A DNA stretch of 64,000 nucleotides from Azoarcus sp. Aa7 (GTDB lineage: Bacteria > Pseudomonadota > Gammaproteobacteria > Burkholderiales > Rhodocyclaceae). The translations under genes and the position numbers were made by a program. Positions 18,236 to 26,281 of this stretch are shown piece by piece (position 1 is the stretch's first letter; every line of letters starts with the position of its first letter). The stretch lies in the NCBI RefSeq assembly GCF_014822185.1, contig NZ_QVLR01000037.1, positions 62,001 to 126,000 on the forward strand. The letters are read 5' to 3'. Under the pieces are notes generated by a model. That model was not told the origin of the DNA. It saw nothing but the letters and a program-made list of their open reading frames with translations, and made no database searches.

Positions 18236-19899
18236 CAGAGCGCGTAGCCATACTTGCACGCTATTCGGATGAGCAACAACGTGACACGTCGATCGAAGAC
18301 CAGATTCGACGTTGCCGGGAGGTAGGGCGCCGGCATGGGCTCACGGTTGATGATGCGCTGATATTCGTCGATTCGGCCATTACCGGCCAGGCGAAGGGCG
18401 AGGCGAAGCGCAAAGGTTTTCAGGCGCTCTTGAAGGCGTGGGATGCCAACGCTTTCTCTGTCCTCATCATCGATGAGTTCTCCCGCCTGTCACGCGATGG
18501 TGTGACCCAAGCGCAACTGATACGGCGTCTGGAGAACAATCAGCGCGTGCGCATGCTCACCGCGAACGGGGTGGACACGACGCGGCCCAACTGGCAGCTG
18601 CAGCTCGGGCTCGAAGGTATCATCGCCCAGCAGGCCGGACGGGACACCAAACATCGCGTCGTGCGCGGAATGGTGGGCCAGCTCGAGCGCGGCTACATGA
18701 TTGCCGCGCCTGCCTATGGTTATACGCTCCAGCGCGAATACGATGCAGAGGGCAAGCATCTGGGGTCGCGCTGGGTTATCGACGAATCGGCGGCAGCGGT
18801 GGTGCGCGACATCTTTGCGCGCCGCGACCACGGGCAGTCGATGCACCAAATTGCGCGGGACTTGAACGCCGCGGCCGTCCCGACCTGCCACCGCGACCGT
18901 AAGAACGAGGCCGATTTCTGGCGTCCTTCCCGCATCCGGGGAGTCCTTTGCAACCCTGTTTACAAGGGGGAGTTCATTTGGAACGGGTCGTCTACCATCC
19001 GGGCGGAGGCGAAGAAAGAGGGGCGGTCGCTCGAACAAATACCTTACGCTCGTCCGGAGTTGCGGCTGGTCAGTGACGAGGTATGGGACCGGTGCAATGC
19101 CAAGATGGTGAGTCGGTCCGGCTACGGTGGCGGAAAGCACGCCTTGGGCGGACTCGTGACGTGCGGGTGCTGCGGTGCGGTCCTGGTATTGAGCGCGGGT
19201 GGCCGCTCGCTCTACTGCGCACGATGTACTCTCGCAAAAGCTGCCGCGGGTCAGAGCGAACGCCTTACAAGCACGGTTGCGGCCGCCGGCGTGCAGGTCC
19301 TATTGGTGGAGGCCGCACATTTCTTCCTGACCGATGACTTCGTTGTGGCGTTTAAGGCGTCGCTGCATGCCCGGTTGACCGGCAATGGCGACGCGGAACT
19401 CAAGAGCGCGCGGGCCGAACTTGTTCGGCTGGAGCGCGTCCAGGAACGGTTGTCGCGGATGATGGCGGCGAGCGATGAGGATGACCCGGTCCTCATCAAG
19501 CGTTACGAAGAGGCGCGTGGTGCTGCCCGTCTGCAGAAGCGGCACGTTGACGAACTTGTTGCCGGCGCGCAGGCGCTTGACCGCGCGGCCATTGAAGCGC
19601 AGTTGCAGATTGACCCGCGGCTCGTCCTCGATAAGCTCTTCGTGGCCGACCTCCCGCCTGAACATCTGCGGTCGGTGCTCGCGCGCCTCTTTCCGGATAT
19701 TGTCTTCGAGGGAAAACGCAGGCGTCACCTCTCCATCTTTCGCGTGCAGTTTGTCCCGGGGGCCGCCCTCGCGCTTGCCTCGGCGACCAGCGGCGTCGAC
19801 GACAAACCGGTCGAACTCCGTTTCGCCCTAAGCTATTCGCCGGCCAGCCCTCTTTGCGGCATCAAAGAGGGGAGATGGCTCGTCGAAGTCCTTGCGTGA
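18232..19899 (+). CDS. Large serine recombinase
   Basis: The product is 555 residues. The N-terminal resolvase-type catalytic domain has the nucleophile in ARYSDEQQ (S12) and the segment DEFSRLSRDG. The recombinase domain (about 145-265) contains GQLERGYMIAAPAYGY and GVLCNPVYKGEF. A zinc ribbon (CGCC...CARC, about 305-335) and a coiled-coil motif (about 385-450) follow. All parts expected of a phiC31-type integrase/transposase are present, so it appears functional. The ATG overlaps the stop of the preceding 54-aa gene. It would mediate site-specific integration or excision; the att sites were not identified. Confidence 0.93.
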   Translation: MTERVAILARYSDEQQRDTSIEDQIRRCREVGRRHGLTVDDALIFVDSAITGQAKGEAKRKGFQALLKAWDANAFSVLIIDEFSRLSRDGVTQAQLIRRLENNQRVRMLTANGVDTTRPNWQLQLGLEGIIAQQAGRDTKHRVVRGMVGQLERGYMIAAPAYGYTLQREYDAEGKHLGSRWVIDESAAAVVRDIFARRDHGQSMHQIARDLNAAAVPTCHRDRKNEADFWRPSRIRGVLCNPVYKGEFIWNGSSTIRAEAKKEGRSLEQIPYARPELRLVSDEVWDRCNAKMVSRSGYGGGKHALGGLVTCGCCGAVLVLSAGGRSLYCARCTLAKAAAGQSERLTSTVAAAGVQVLLVEAAHFFLTDDFVVAFKASLHARLTGNGDAELKSARAELVRLERVQERLSRMMAASDEDDPVLIKRYEEARGAARLQKRHVDELVAGAQALDRAAIEAQLQIDPRLVLDKLFVADLPPEHLRSVLARLFPDIVFEGKRRRHLSIFRVQFVPGAALALASATSGVDDKPVELRFALSYSPASPLCGIKEGRWLVEVLA

Positions 19900-20394
19900 G
19901 CACGACCGTGCAGGGGGCGTTCGCCGCCTGATAACGACGTCGCCTAGCGTCGAGTTGCGGCAGGGGCTCTGGTGCTCAGCCAATCCCTGTCGAACGGTTA
20001 GCACGGGATTTTGCGCTGTCCGATGCCGAAGTTTGCCCGTTTCTCGAAAAAAGGGTTCAGGGGCGCAGGCCTACGGCAGGGTAAGACAATGACCGGCGCG
20101 CGGAAAGGGACAAATTCCTGATGCCGAATCGATGCACCTGACTGTTCCGAGGATTCTCCGCGTGCAATTTCCGTGGACTCGAAAAGCCCGATGGGGCGAA
20201 GATTGGGGCGTCATTGAGGACCGGGAGGGCAAGCGATCCGCATGCAACTTCGATTTTGTCTCGTTCTGGGAACCCATCAGTACAAAATCGAACTCGAATG
20301 CGAGGACGTAGAACACCCGAAGTCCCTTCAAGATGTGGTCGGCCTCGGCTGATGTTGCACGCACGGCCCGACGTGATGACTCGTGGGATTTCCT
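19900..20394. other. Intergenic, 495 bp, one possible small ORF
   Basis: Between the serine recombinase and the YkgJ-like gene. Apart from the 36-codon frame at 20242-20352 nothing gene-like is seen; this stretch could contain the recombinase attachment site. Confidence 0.45.
20242..20352 (+). CDS. Possible 36-aa protein
   Basis: A short frame, MQLRFCLVLGTH... ending SLQDVVGLG, has compact, protein-like composition (alternating beta-strand-like start, acidic middle IELECEDVEHP). GGGAGG lies about 13 bp upstream, further than ideal. No family is recognised. It is included because its composition differs from the surrounding non-coding frames. Confidence 0.3.
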   Translation: MQLRFCLVLGTHQYKIELECEDVEHPKSLQDVVGLG

Positions 20395-20991
20395 TCACGC
20401 CGGATTGGTCGGGAAAAACTCATGGATACAGCCCCATGGTTCCAGTGGCGCTTCCTCGCGAACAAACGCATGGTACGGGCCTTCGACAAGGTCGACGTCG
20501 TAGCTCGCTACCCTTCGTTGCTCGGGGGGCAGGCTTGTGTTGCATGCCTCTGGCCCAGCGTTCAACGAGTGATGCAGCCGGCAGATTACGGGGCGCACCT
20601 CGTAGACCGAGCAGCGATCCTGCTTTAGAAAAGGGCAGGGTTTCCCGAAATACTGCTTTGCTGCGGCGAGACTAAGGCTTGGCTCTCTCGGCGGCAGTGT
20701 CGCCATGGTTCGGCCCGATGCGTTTGCGAGAGCACTCGCCTCGCATGCGTAAAGCATGGTCGGAAGGTGGCAGCACGCACTGCAGCGCGACCGGCATGCA
20801 GTGTGGGGCGCGACCGCCTTATGGAACCTGTCTGCGAGGCGGATGAACTTGAGTTTTTTGCCCTCATAGCTTCCGCTGTCGTATCGGATGCGAATCACTT
20901 GATCGATGAGCGCTTCAGGTGCCATCCAGGGATGCGCACGCATGATTGCGAGGGTTTTCCGTAGGGCTAGTTGTTCAAGGTCGTCATTCAT
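20395..20991 (-). CDS. YkgJ-family cysteine-cluster protein
   Basis: The product is 198 residues. The family is thought to bind Fe-S or zinc through conserved Cys: here CRSRCSACC (C66, C70, C73, C74), C83, C119 (KPCPFL), C127 (CSVYEVRP) and C137 (VICR). The PCPFL...C..Y..RP..CR pattern is diagnostic. The function of the family is not established. The first ATG lies only 6 bp from a perfect 13-bp inverted repeat and has no ribosome binding site, so translation may be leaderless. It is divergent from the XRE regulator at 21093, which probably controls it. Confidence 0.88.
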   Translation of the reverse strand: MNDDLEQLALRKTLAIMRAHPWMAPEALIDQVIRIRYDSGSYEGKKLKFIRLADRFHKAVAPHTACRSRCSACCHLPTMLYACEASALANASGRTMATLPPREPSLSLAAAKQYFGKPCPFLKQDRCSVYEVRPVICRLHHSLNAGPEACNTSLPPEQRRVASYDVDLVEGPYHAFVREEAPLEPWGCIHEFFPTNPA

Positions 20992-20997
20992 TTTGGT

Positions 20998-21031
20998 GCG
21001 TATAAGTCACGGTTCGATGTGACTTATACGC
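20998..21031. promoter_or_regulatory. Perfect 13-bp inverted-repeat operator
   Basis: GCGTATAAGTCAC (20998-21010) and GTGACTTATACGC (21019-21031) are exact reverse complements across an 8-base spacer. The arms contain -10-like elements reading outward in both directions (TATAAG, TTATAC). It lies between the divergent YkgJ-like and XRE genes, touching the start of the former. It is the likely binding site of the XRE protein and resembles the GACT-type boxes of restriction controller proteins. Confidence 0.8.
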
Positions 21032-21092
21032 GGCTGACTTAAAGGCGTCAAGGAAAGACCATGAACGGTCTTCCCTTCTTTCTTGAATCGCT

Positions 21093-21350
21093 GTGACGAA
21101 GCCCCCTTCCGCCCGCGAGATCCTTGCTGAAAATTTGAAGCGCCTGCGAACCGCACGCGGTTGGTCCCAGGAATACCTGGCGCACGAAGCCGGCCTGCAT
21201 CGCACATTCGTCGCCCACGTGGAACGCGGGATGCGGAACATTTCCCTCGACAACATCGAGCGGCTCGCGGATGCCCTTGACGTCACTCCCGGCTCGCTGC
21301 TGACCCCGTCTCGAAGTGAGCTCCTTGCAGCCATCGCGACTGAACGGTGA
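21093..21350 (+). CDS. XRE-family transcriptional regulator
   Basis: The product is 85 residues with a GTG start. It is a single helix-turn-helix domain: ILAENLKRLRTARGWSQEYLAHEAGLHRTFVAHVERGMRNISLDNIE is the classic Cro/C1 fold, here given in part by position (about residues 9-56). The closest types by eye are restriction-modification controller proteins. It faces a perfect inverted repeat 62 bp upstream, so autoregulation and control of the divergent YkgJ-like gene are likely. Its stop overlaps the GTG of a coiled-coil pseudogene. A second, related regulator lies at 24643. Confidence 0.88.
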   Translation: MTKPPSAREILAENLKRLRTARGWSQEYLAHEAGLHRTFVAHVERGMRNISLDNIERLADALDVTPGSLLTPSRSELLAAIATER

Positions 21351-21985
21351 GTGGGATCCAGGAAGCGATCAGGGTACGACTCGCCGAAATGCAAGCCCAG
21401 CTGGAAGAACAGTCACGTGCGGTCGAAGCACTGTGAGTTGATAACGAATCCGTCACCGCGGCTAGTCACGACGCCGAAGAACAGATTGGCGAACTGGCGA
21501 AGCAACTTGAATCGGCGCGGCGCGACGCGGAGGTGCTAAGCACGGCTCGCGATACGTTGCAGTACCGCCTCGGGGAGGCGGAACGGCGTGAGCGAGCATT
21601 GTCAGACGAACTCGCGATAGCGCATGTCCGAGCGGAGCGGGCAGACGGCGTCGACTTGGAGGTCGCACGGCTGACAGGGACGCTCGCGGAATGCAAGCGA
21701 GCGCAGGCCGTCGCCAAGGCGTCAAGCTCGGCTGTCCGTCTTGAACTCATGTCAGAACGCCTCGCGGAGCAGAGGATCCAGTGCGAAATGCTGAGCGAGT
21801 CGGTTGCCACGACCCGCGCCGGATCGGTCTTGGAGCAGCAGCGGCGTATCGCTGCCGAAACAAAGCTCGATACCGTGACGCGGCTCTTCGAGCAACTCGT
21901 CCAGTACGTGCCGGTCCGCGGTGAGCATTCGAGCGAGCATGACTGCGGAAAGCAGTCCCGCGACGCGACTGAGCCCGCTTCCTGA
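21347..21985 (+). pseudogene. KfrA-like coiled-coil protein, interrupted by TGA
   Basis: A continuous frame starts at a GTG that overlaps the XRE stop (GTGA). It encodes SGIQEAIRVRLAEMQAQLEE..., meets an in-frame TGA at 21434-21436, and continues without further stops to 21985. The second part is a long coiled coil (EQIGELAKQLESARRDAEV, then about 150 residues rich in A, E, R and L), like the C-terminal region of plasmid KfrA proteins, but the usual N-terminal DNA-binding domain is missing. Either a nonsense mutation has split the gene or the distal part is reinitiated, for example at GTG 21533. Confidence 0.65.
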
Positions 21986-22015
21986 CAGCGGGGTTTTAGG
22001 GAAGTCCAGAATGTA

Positions 22016-22048
22016 GTTTTGCGCCCGGATATCTCCGGGCGCTATTTC
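22016..22048. terminator. Hairpin terminator after the coiled-coil gene
   Basis: A perfect 9-bp stem GCGCCCGGA / TCCGGGCGC with a TATC loop (22021-22042) is flanked by TTTT on one side and TATTTC on the other, 36 bp after the coding end. It may act in both directions. Confidence 0.7.
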
Positions 22049-22305
22049 TACGTAGACGGCGTCAATCAGCGTGGCCGGCCAAGATGATTGTCGCGCCACA
22101 TTCTACGCGTTCCTTGGCTGCAACCGACTCCCTAGACACGTGTTGTCATGCAATGCGTCCGGAGAATCGGGGGGCAGGCCAACCCTTGCGCAATAATGTC
22201 AAGCGTCCGGGTGTCGACAGCGCGGGGTCGAGCGTTGTTCGCAGCGCCCAGCCATTGAACGATAATGATCGACTGCGGCGGGCGACGGTCCCGCGAGGGC
22301 GATTC

Positions 22306-22764
22306 ATGCACATGACAATGTTTCTCGGTGAAACAGCCGAATGCACCGCGTCGGCGGGATCCACGTCCATCTTCGTGATTTCAAACCAGGCGTCCGATGC
22401 GACCGGCGCTGCGCCGATGCGGCCCGGTTGGCGCGAGGTTCGCGATGTCCTGCAGGAACGAGAAGCCGATCCGGCGCGTCGCCAGCAATTGGCCAACGCA
22501 CGCAAGCGCTTGGCGCACGTGTTGTCGGAGCGCGGCAGCGTGACCTTTCTGCGGCTGGAGAAAGGCTTGTCGAGGCGAGACCTGGCCGCATTGAGTTCGA
22601 TTCCTGAAGCCGAACTGTCGCGCCTCGAGGGCGGGGCCGAGAAGGATCCGCGGCTGTCGGTGTGTTGCAGGCTTGCGCAGGCTTTGGACCGATCGCTCGC
22701 GGAGATCGCGGCGGCGATTGAGGTCAGTGGCCGCAAGAGTCGCGACTTCATGCGTACCTGGTAG
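22306..22764 (+). CDS. XRE-like helix-turn-helix protein
   Basis: The product is 152 residues. The start ATG at 22306 has GAGGG 6 bp upstream; the frame is open further upstream but without a good site. The C-terminal half carries a helix-turn-helix: VTFLRLEKGLSRRDLAALSS (about 80-100) then AELSRLEGGAEKDPRLSVCCRLAQAL. The first 45 residues are unlike the domain. It is followed after 13 bp by a 60-aa gene in what looks like a two-gene unit ending in a hairpin. It is probably a transcription factor or antitoxin of the island. Confidence 0.75.
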   Translation: MHMTMFLGETAECTASAGSTSIFVISNQASDATGAAPMRPGWREVRDVLQEREADPARRQQLANARKRLAHVLSERGSVTFLRLEKGLSRRDLAALSSIPEAELSRLEGGAEKDPRLSVCCRLAQALDRSLAEIAAAIEVSGRKSRDFMRTW

Positions 22765-22777
22765 GTGGGAGCCCGCG

Positions 22778-22960
22778 ATGAACGCCAAGCCGCAGCTCGC
22801 GGACTTGCCGCTGGAGAGGCTCACACGGCTCGCACGCGAGGCGACACAAAAGGCGGCGCGTGATGCCGTCGCAGCGGGTCACGCAGTTGTCGGATGGAAG
22901 GGCGGTCGCATTGAGCGGTTCGGTCCCGGGGGGGCATCCGTTGTGCTCCGTGCGGCCTGA
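22778..22960 (+). CDS. Small hypothetical protein, 60 aa
   Basis: The ATG is 13 bp after the XRE-like gene stop, with GGTGGGA upstream. The sequence has a helical, Ala/Arg-rich N-terminal half (LERLTRLAREATQKAARDAV) and a C-terminal strand-like part (HAVVGWKGGRIERFGPGG). No family is recognised. It could be the toxin-like or partner half of a two-gene module with the upstream helix-turn-helix protein, but no catalytic motif is visible. Confidence 0.6.
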   Translation: MNAKPQLADLPLERLTRLAREATQKAARDAVAAGHAVVGWKGGRIERFGPGGASVVLRAA

Positions 22961-22973
22961 TCCGGGTTCGCCC

Positions 22974-22996
22974 GCCGAACGTTAAGGGCGTTCGGC
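22974..22996 (+). terminator. Hairpin after the two-gene XRE unit
   Basis: GCCGAACG / CGTTCGGC with a 7-base loop, 13 bp after the stop codon. A T-run is absent, so it may be a weak or Rho-assisted terminator. Confidence 0.5.
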
Positions 22997-23237
22997 GCGG
23001 CTATTGTATGGTTCGTTGTGCCAAGTGCGCCGTTTGCGACGCGCAAGGCTTGCCTCGGTGTGCCCGGGTGATCCGGTCATGTAGTGAAACTGGATTGAAA
23101 CCAATACGTTACGATAACTTCAGGGCAAGAATGCGGCGCGTGCTGCTGCAGAGGCCTGCACCGCGGGCACAACGAACCAGACAATAGGTCGTAACGGAGC
23201 GAGTCCGGAGCGCCACGCCGCGATCGTCGGTCGCACA

Positions 23238-23723
23238 CTAGGCGTAGGCACCGGACAGCATCTGCGCCAGGAGCTGCTCCAGCACCCTGAATCCCTCGAG
23301 CGTGTCGGTGAAGCCGGCAGGACGTCGCCCGCCCAAGGCCGGACAGGGACTGGCGAGCCAGTCGCCGACCCAACGTGGCGCATCAAAGGGCGTGTGCTGA
23401 CTGGTGGTCCTCACCATGTCGTCCGCGATCTCGATCAGTCGCAGGAAGGCAAGGACGCGTTCGCTCTGTTCGGTGGTGAGCCGCTTGCCCTTCAGCGGCG
23501 CGGCGACGGGTGAGTGGGCGGCGAGTTGCAGCAGTTCGATCAATTCGGGCATCGAGCGACCCACGGCCGTCGCGATCTCGACGAGCGCGACAGACTCGAT
23601 TCCGGCACGCAAGACGTTGATCCTGTCCATGGGATCGAGACGAATCAGCGCCCGCACGTCAAGCACGGGGCGCTTCTGACTTCCCGCTTTGTGTCGCGGC
23701 CGGATCGCGGACATCGGGTGCAT
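23238..23723 (-). CDS. Orphan Xre/MbcA/ParS-like (DUF2384) antitoxin
   Basis: The product is about 161 residues. The core, DRINVLRAGIESVALVEIAT followed by LTTEQSERVLAFLRLIEIAD and a C-terminal FDAPRWVGDWLASPCPALGG...PAGFTDT segment, matches the antitoxins paired with RES-domain toxins. The start is uncertain: ATG 23723 or 23714, neither with a clear ribosome binding site. A RES toxin normally lies directly downstream; the 240 bp beyond the stop hold no such gene, so this antitoxin is orphaned. It may now act as a transcription factor or as a remnant addiction module. Confidence 0.75.
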   Translation of the reverse strand: MHPMSAIRPRHKAGSQKRPVLDVRALIRLDPMDRINVLRAGIESVALVEIATAVGRSMPELIELLQLAAHSPVAAPLKGKRLTTEQSERVLAFLRLIEIADDMVRTTSQHTPFDAPRWVGDWLASPCPALGGRRPAGFTDTLEGFRVLEQLLAQMLSGAYA

Positions 23724-23903
23724 GGCGGACTTGGGCTGAAAGGAGCAGTCTAACCGAAGCGAGCTGCCGCCGATGCCGGGCAAGTGCGCTGCGGGCGAGG
23801 AAACCCACCGGGCGCTCGTGGGGCAGATCGTTGCAGGCCCCGCTTCAGGCACGGGACTGCCGACGGTGGCAAAGGCACCCCGATGGGGATCCGAGAAAGC
23901 GAG

Positions 23904-24083
23904 TCAGCCCTCGTGAAAAATCGGGTACTTTCCCCTGTCGTTGCGCCGCTTCGCAGCCGCCTCCATCCGTGCGCGATCCTCGACCGTCAACACCGGCACC
24001 GGTTTGCCCGAAAGTGCAAACCGCCGTCCGTTCGGCGCGTCGGGGGCAACCCGCTTAAAGCGTTTGGCGATGCTGAGTTTCAT
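23904..24083 (-). CDS. Small basic hypothetical protein, 59 aa
   Basis: The start ATG at 24081-24083 has GGAG 6 bp upstream. The product, MKLSIAKRFKRV..., is basic, contains a short helix VEDRARMEAAAKRRN near its end and finishes GKYPIFHEG. The frame stays open upstream to 24371, but that part has weaker codon bias and no ribosome binding site. No family is recognised. It lies 180 bp upstream of the orphan antitoxin on the same strand, so the two could share a transcript. Confidence 0.5.
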   Translation of the reverse strand: MKLSIAKRFKRVAPDAPNGRRFALSGKPVPVLTVEDRARMEAAAKRRNDRGKYPIFHEG

Positions 24084-24642
24084 CAACGTCTCCAGCGCGG
24101 GATCGATTACGGAGAAGGGCATACGCGTGTGAGGTGCCGGAAAGCGGCCAGTAGCGCTTGCGGCGCGCCGCGGTACACGATTGCCTAGGTTGCCTAAGCG
24201 TAACGCGATCGTTGAAGCTGGCACAGGCGGGCGCGAGAATCGCCGGACAACAGCCGGCACGTACACACGACCGACCTCGCGCGCCGGTGTCCGGTTGGCG
24301 CGCTGAGTCGGTGAATGGGGGGCTTCCTTGTGCCATTGTGTGGTTGCGTGTGCCACGTCGGGGGCATTCATCCCCTTGAAGACCTTGATCTTGCGGGTGC
24401 GCCATCCGGATCGCTCCCAAGGGACGCGCGAGCGTTGTCTATGGTGGTTCGAGTAAACAGCCGCTTACGATCGTTTCACGCAGACGTGGCGTGCGCACGG
24501 CCCACAGGGGTAGCCCCACCGGTGTCGGCACATGGAACCATTCCATCGCGCCCCCGCTGTCGATCGGCACACGAGCTCACCCCGTCCGCCACGCGATATC
24601 GGTCCGGCGCCCGGTGGTGCCCCCGGCAGAAGGCGTGACGGG
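24084..24642. other. Intergenic, about 560 bp, nothing convincing
   Basis: Open frames exist on both strands but none combines good codon bias with a start site. No repeat or tRNA was recognised. Confidence 0.4.
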
Positions 24643-24897
24643 CTAGGTCGCCGGGCGATCGCGATCGAGCTTCAAGAGCTCAGCGGGCGGGCAGTCAAGC
24701 GCTTCGGCAAGGCGCAGGATATTCAACAACGCGATATTGCGTTGGCCACGTTTAACGCCCCCGAGATAGCTGCGGGCGAGCCCGCTCTCGAGTGCAAGGC
24801 GCTCTTGCGACCAGCCGCGCGCGCGTCGCAGGGCCGCCACCCGTTGCCCGAACAGGAGGAGCGGATCGCGAGGCGGCGTTGCGACAGTCGACAGCAT
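24643..24897 (-). CDS. XRE-family regulator, second copy type
   Basis: The product is 84 residues, a single helix-turn-helix: FGQRVAALRRARGWSQERLA, then ESGLARSYLGGVKRGQRNI and LLNILRLAEALDCPPAELL. It is clearly related to the regulator at 21093 (shared ARGWSQE-LA, RG-RNI and RLAEALD blocks). It is divergent from the Cys-rich gene at 25005; a symmetric operator overlaps the -35 elements of both genes, indicating autoregulation plus control of the neighbour. Confidence 0.88.
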   Translation of the reverse strand: MLSTVATPPRDPLLLFGQRVAALRRARGWSQERLALESGLARSYLGGVKRGQRNIALLNILRLAEALDCPPAELLKLDRDRPAT

Positions 24898-24918
24898 CGC
24901 GCGATGCTAGGAAGTCGT

Positions 24919-24974
24919 GCACTATCGGGCCACGCTCTATGAGTGACAATCGGGCGCAATGTCACCTATAGTGC
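24919..24974. promoter_or_regulatory. Divergent promoters with symmetric GTGACA operator
   Basis: GTGACA (24943-24948) and TGTCAC (24960-24965) form a perfect inverted repeat across 11 bases. Each arm also serves as a -35: rightward GTGACA, 18 bp, TATAGT (24967-24972); leftward GTGACA, 18 bp, CATAGA. An outer pair, GCACTAT (24919-24925) and ATAGTGC (24968-24974), flanks the site, and ATCGGGC is directly repeated. A bound regulator would block both promoters. Confidence 0.7.
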
Positions 24975-25004
24975 GCTCCGTTCCCGATTCTCACGCTGCA
25001 ACCC

Positions 25005-26156
25005 ATGAAGTTTCAGACCGACCCCCGCGTCGCGCATCTGACGGCCGCCCAACTGACCGCGCTGACCGATCGCTACCACGCCGGCGAGCGCGCGATCGAC
25101 CTCGTCACCGAGTTTCAAGTCCGCTGCGCGCCCAATCAGCTTTACCGGCTTCTCCCACCGACGGTCCTCCCCGAACGCCCATGCGACCTTTGCGGGGCCC
25201 CCTTGATTCAGGTTCGCCGTTCGCGTCCCGACGCAACCGGGTCCGGCACCATCGTCTGTTCGGTGTGCGCGCATCGCGCCGACGGACCGTGCGGATGCGC
25301 CGTCTGCGAACGAGACCGGAGCGAACCGGGGGAACGGGAGGTGATGCGCTGCCGGGCCGAGCAGGAAGCCTATTGTTGCGCCCGCTGGAGCTATGTGGAA
25401 CGGGTGCGGGCGCCGGACGATCTGACCTTCGCCGAGACGGTCGCGCTGCTGTCTGTCGTGCGTTGCGGAGGCTGGCGCGCCAACGAGACCGTCGGCGCGG
25501 TCGGGTATTCCGCGGTCCCGCTCGCCCCCGCGGGAGAACTGGGCATGCAGATTCTGACCTCGCTCGTCAGGGCGGGCGTGATCGCCCCCGATCCGGATTC
25601 ACCGATGGAGGCGTTCAGCGCGAGCGATGACGATCTGCCCGCGTTTCCCTACGTGACGTACTGGCGCATCCTGACCCCTTCGCCGACGGCGCTGGTCCGG
25701 CGCATCGAGCGTGTGGCGGAAACGGGGGAATGGCCACAGGCATGGCGCGATGAACTGGGCGACGTGCAGCTGACGCTTGCCCTCGCGGAATGCCACGAGT
25801 TTGCGGACCATTGCCTGGTGGAGCGGGGCTTGCCCGAGGCGCCGGAGGTGGCGTCCGAGGCGCTTTTCCAGAATCTCCTTCGCGACTTTTCCGTGGCCCA
25901 GTGCTTTCGGATCATCTGGGCGGGAGCGCATGCAACGTCCGATTTTCTGGTGCAAAAGCGGGCCAACCGCCGCCACGCGGCCAATTACTTTATTGGTGCG
26001 TGCCAGCGCTGGGCGGATCGAGCGCGCACGGAAGCATGGACGATCAAACCGGGTTTTCGCAACAACAATTATCGGCGTTCCCAGCTCAGCCATGTCTTGT
26101 ATGACGTTTTTCTCGGCATCGGCGAGCAGGGCTTCATTGAGCCGCTGGGTGAGTAG
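25005..26156 (+). CDS. Uncharacterised Cys-rich (zinc-ribbon-like) protein
   Basis: The product is 383 residues. After a helical N-terminal segment resembling a helix-turn-helix (LTAAQLTALTDRYHAGERAI), a metal-binding region carries C60-x2-C63 and C85-x2-C88, then C96, C98 and C101. The remaining two thirds are mixed helical with no recognised fold; motifs worth a search are FPYVTYWRILTPSP and IKPGFRNNNYRRSQLSHVL. No signal peptide or membrane helix is seen. Its only partner is the divergent XRE regulator with shared operator. This regulator-plus-large-unknown arrangement is typical of repressed accessory or defence cargo. I do not recognise the family. Confidence 0.8.
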   Translation: MKFQTDPRVAHLTAAQLTALTDRYHAGERAIDLVTEFQVRCAPNQLYRLLPPTVLPERPCDLCGAPLIQVRRSRPDATGSGTIVCSVCAHRADGPCGCAVCERDRSEPGEREVMRCRAEQEAYCCARWSYVERVRAPDDLTFAETVALLSVVRCGGWRANETVGAVGYSAVPLAPAGELGMQILTSLVRAGVIAPDPDSPMEAFSASDDDLPAFPYVTYWRILTPSPTALVRRIERVAETGEWPQAWRDELGDVQLTLALAECHEFADHCLVERGLPEAPEVASEALFQNLLRDFSVAQCFRIIWAGAHATSDFLVQKRANRRHAANYFIGACQRWADRARTEAWTIKPGFRNNNYRRSQLSHVLYDVFLGIGEQGFIEPLGE

Positions 26157-26281
26157 GCGACCACGAAGAATGCGACCAGCGCGACGGGCGTCTTCTGCAT
26201 TCCGAACCATTGCGTCGTCGAACCGGCACGCAGCTCGTGATTTAGCCCGGGCGCGGGGCTTGTTTCCGCGCCCGGATTCCG

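Noticed and set aside
23077-23373. Possible RES toxin next to the orphan antitoxin
   Set aside because: The short frames here show no RES-domain residues and are out-of-frame readings of the antitoxin end.
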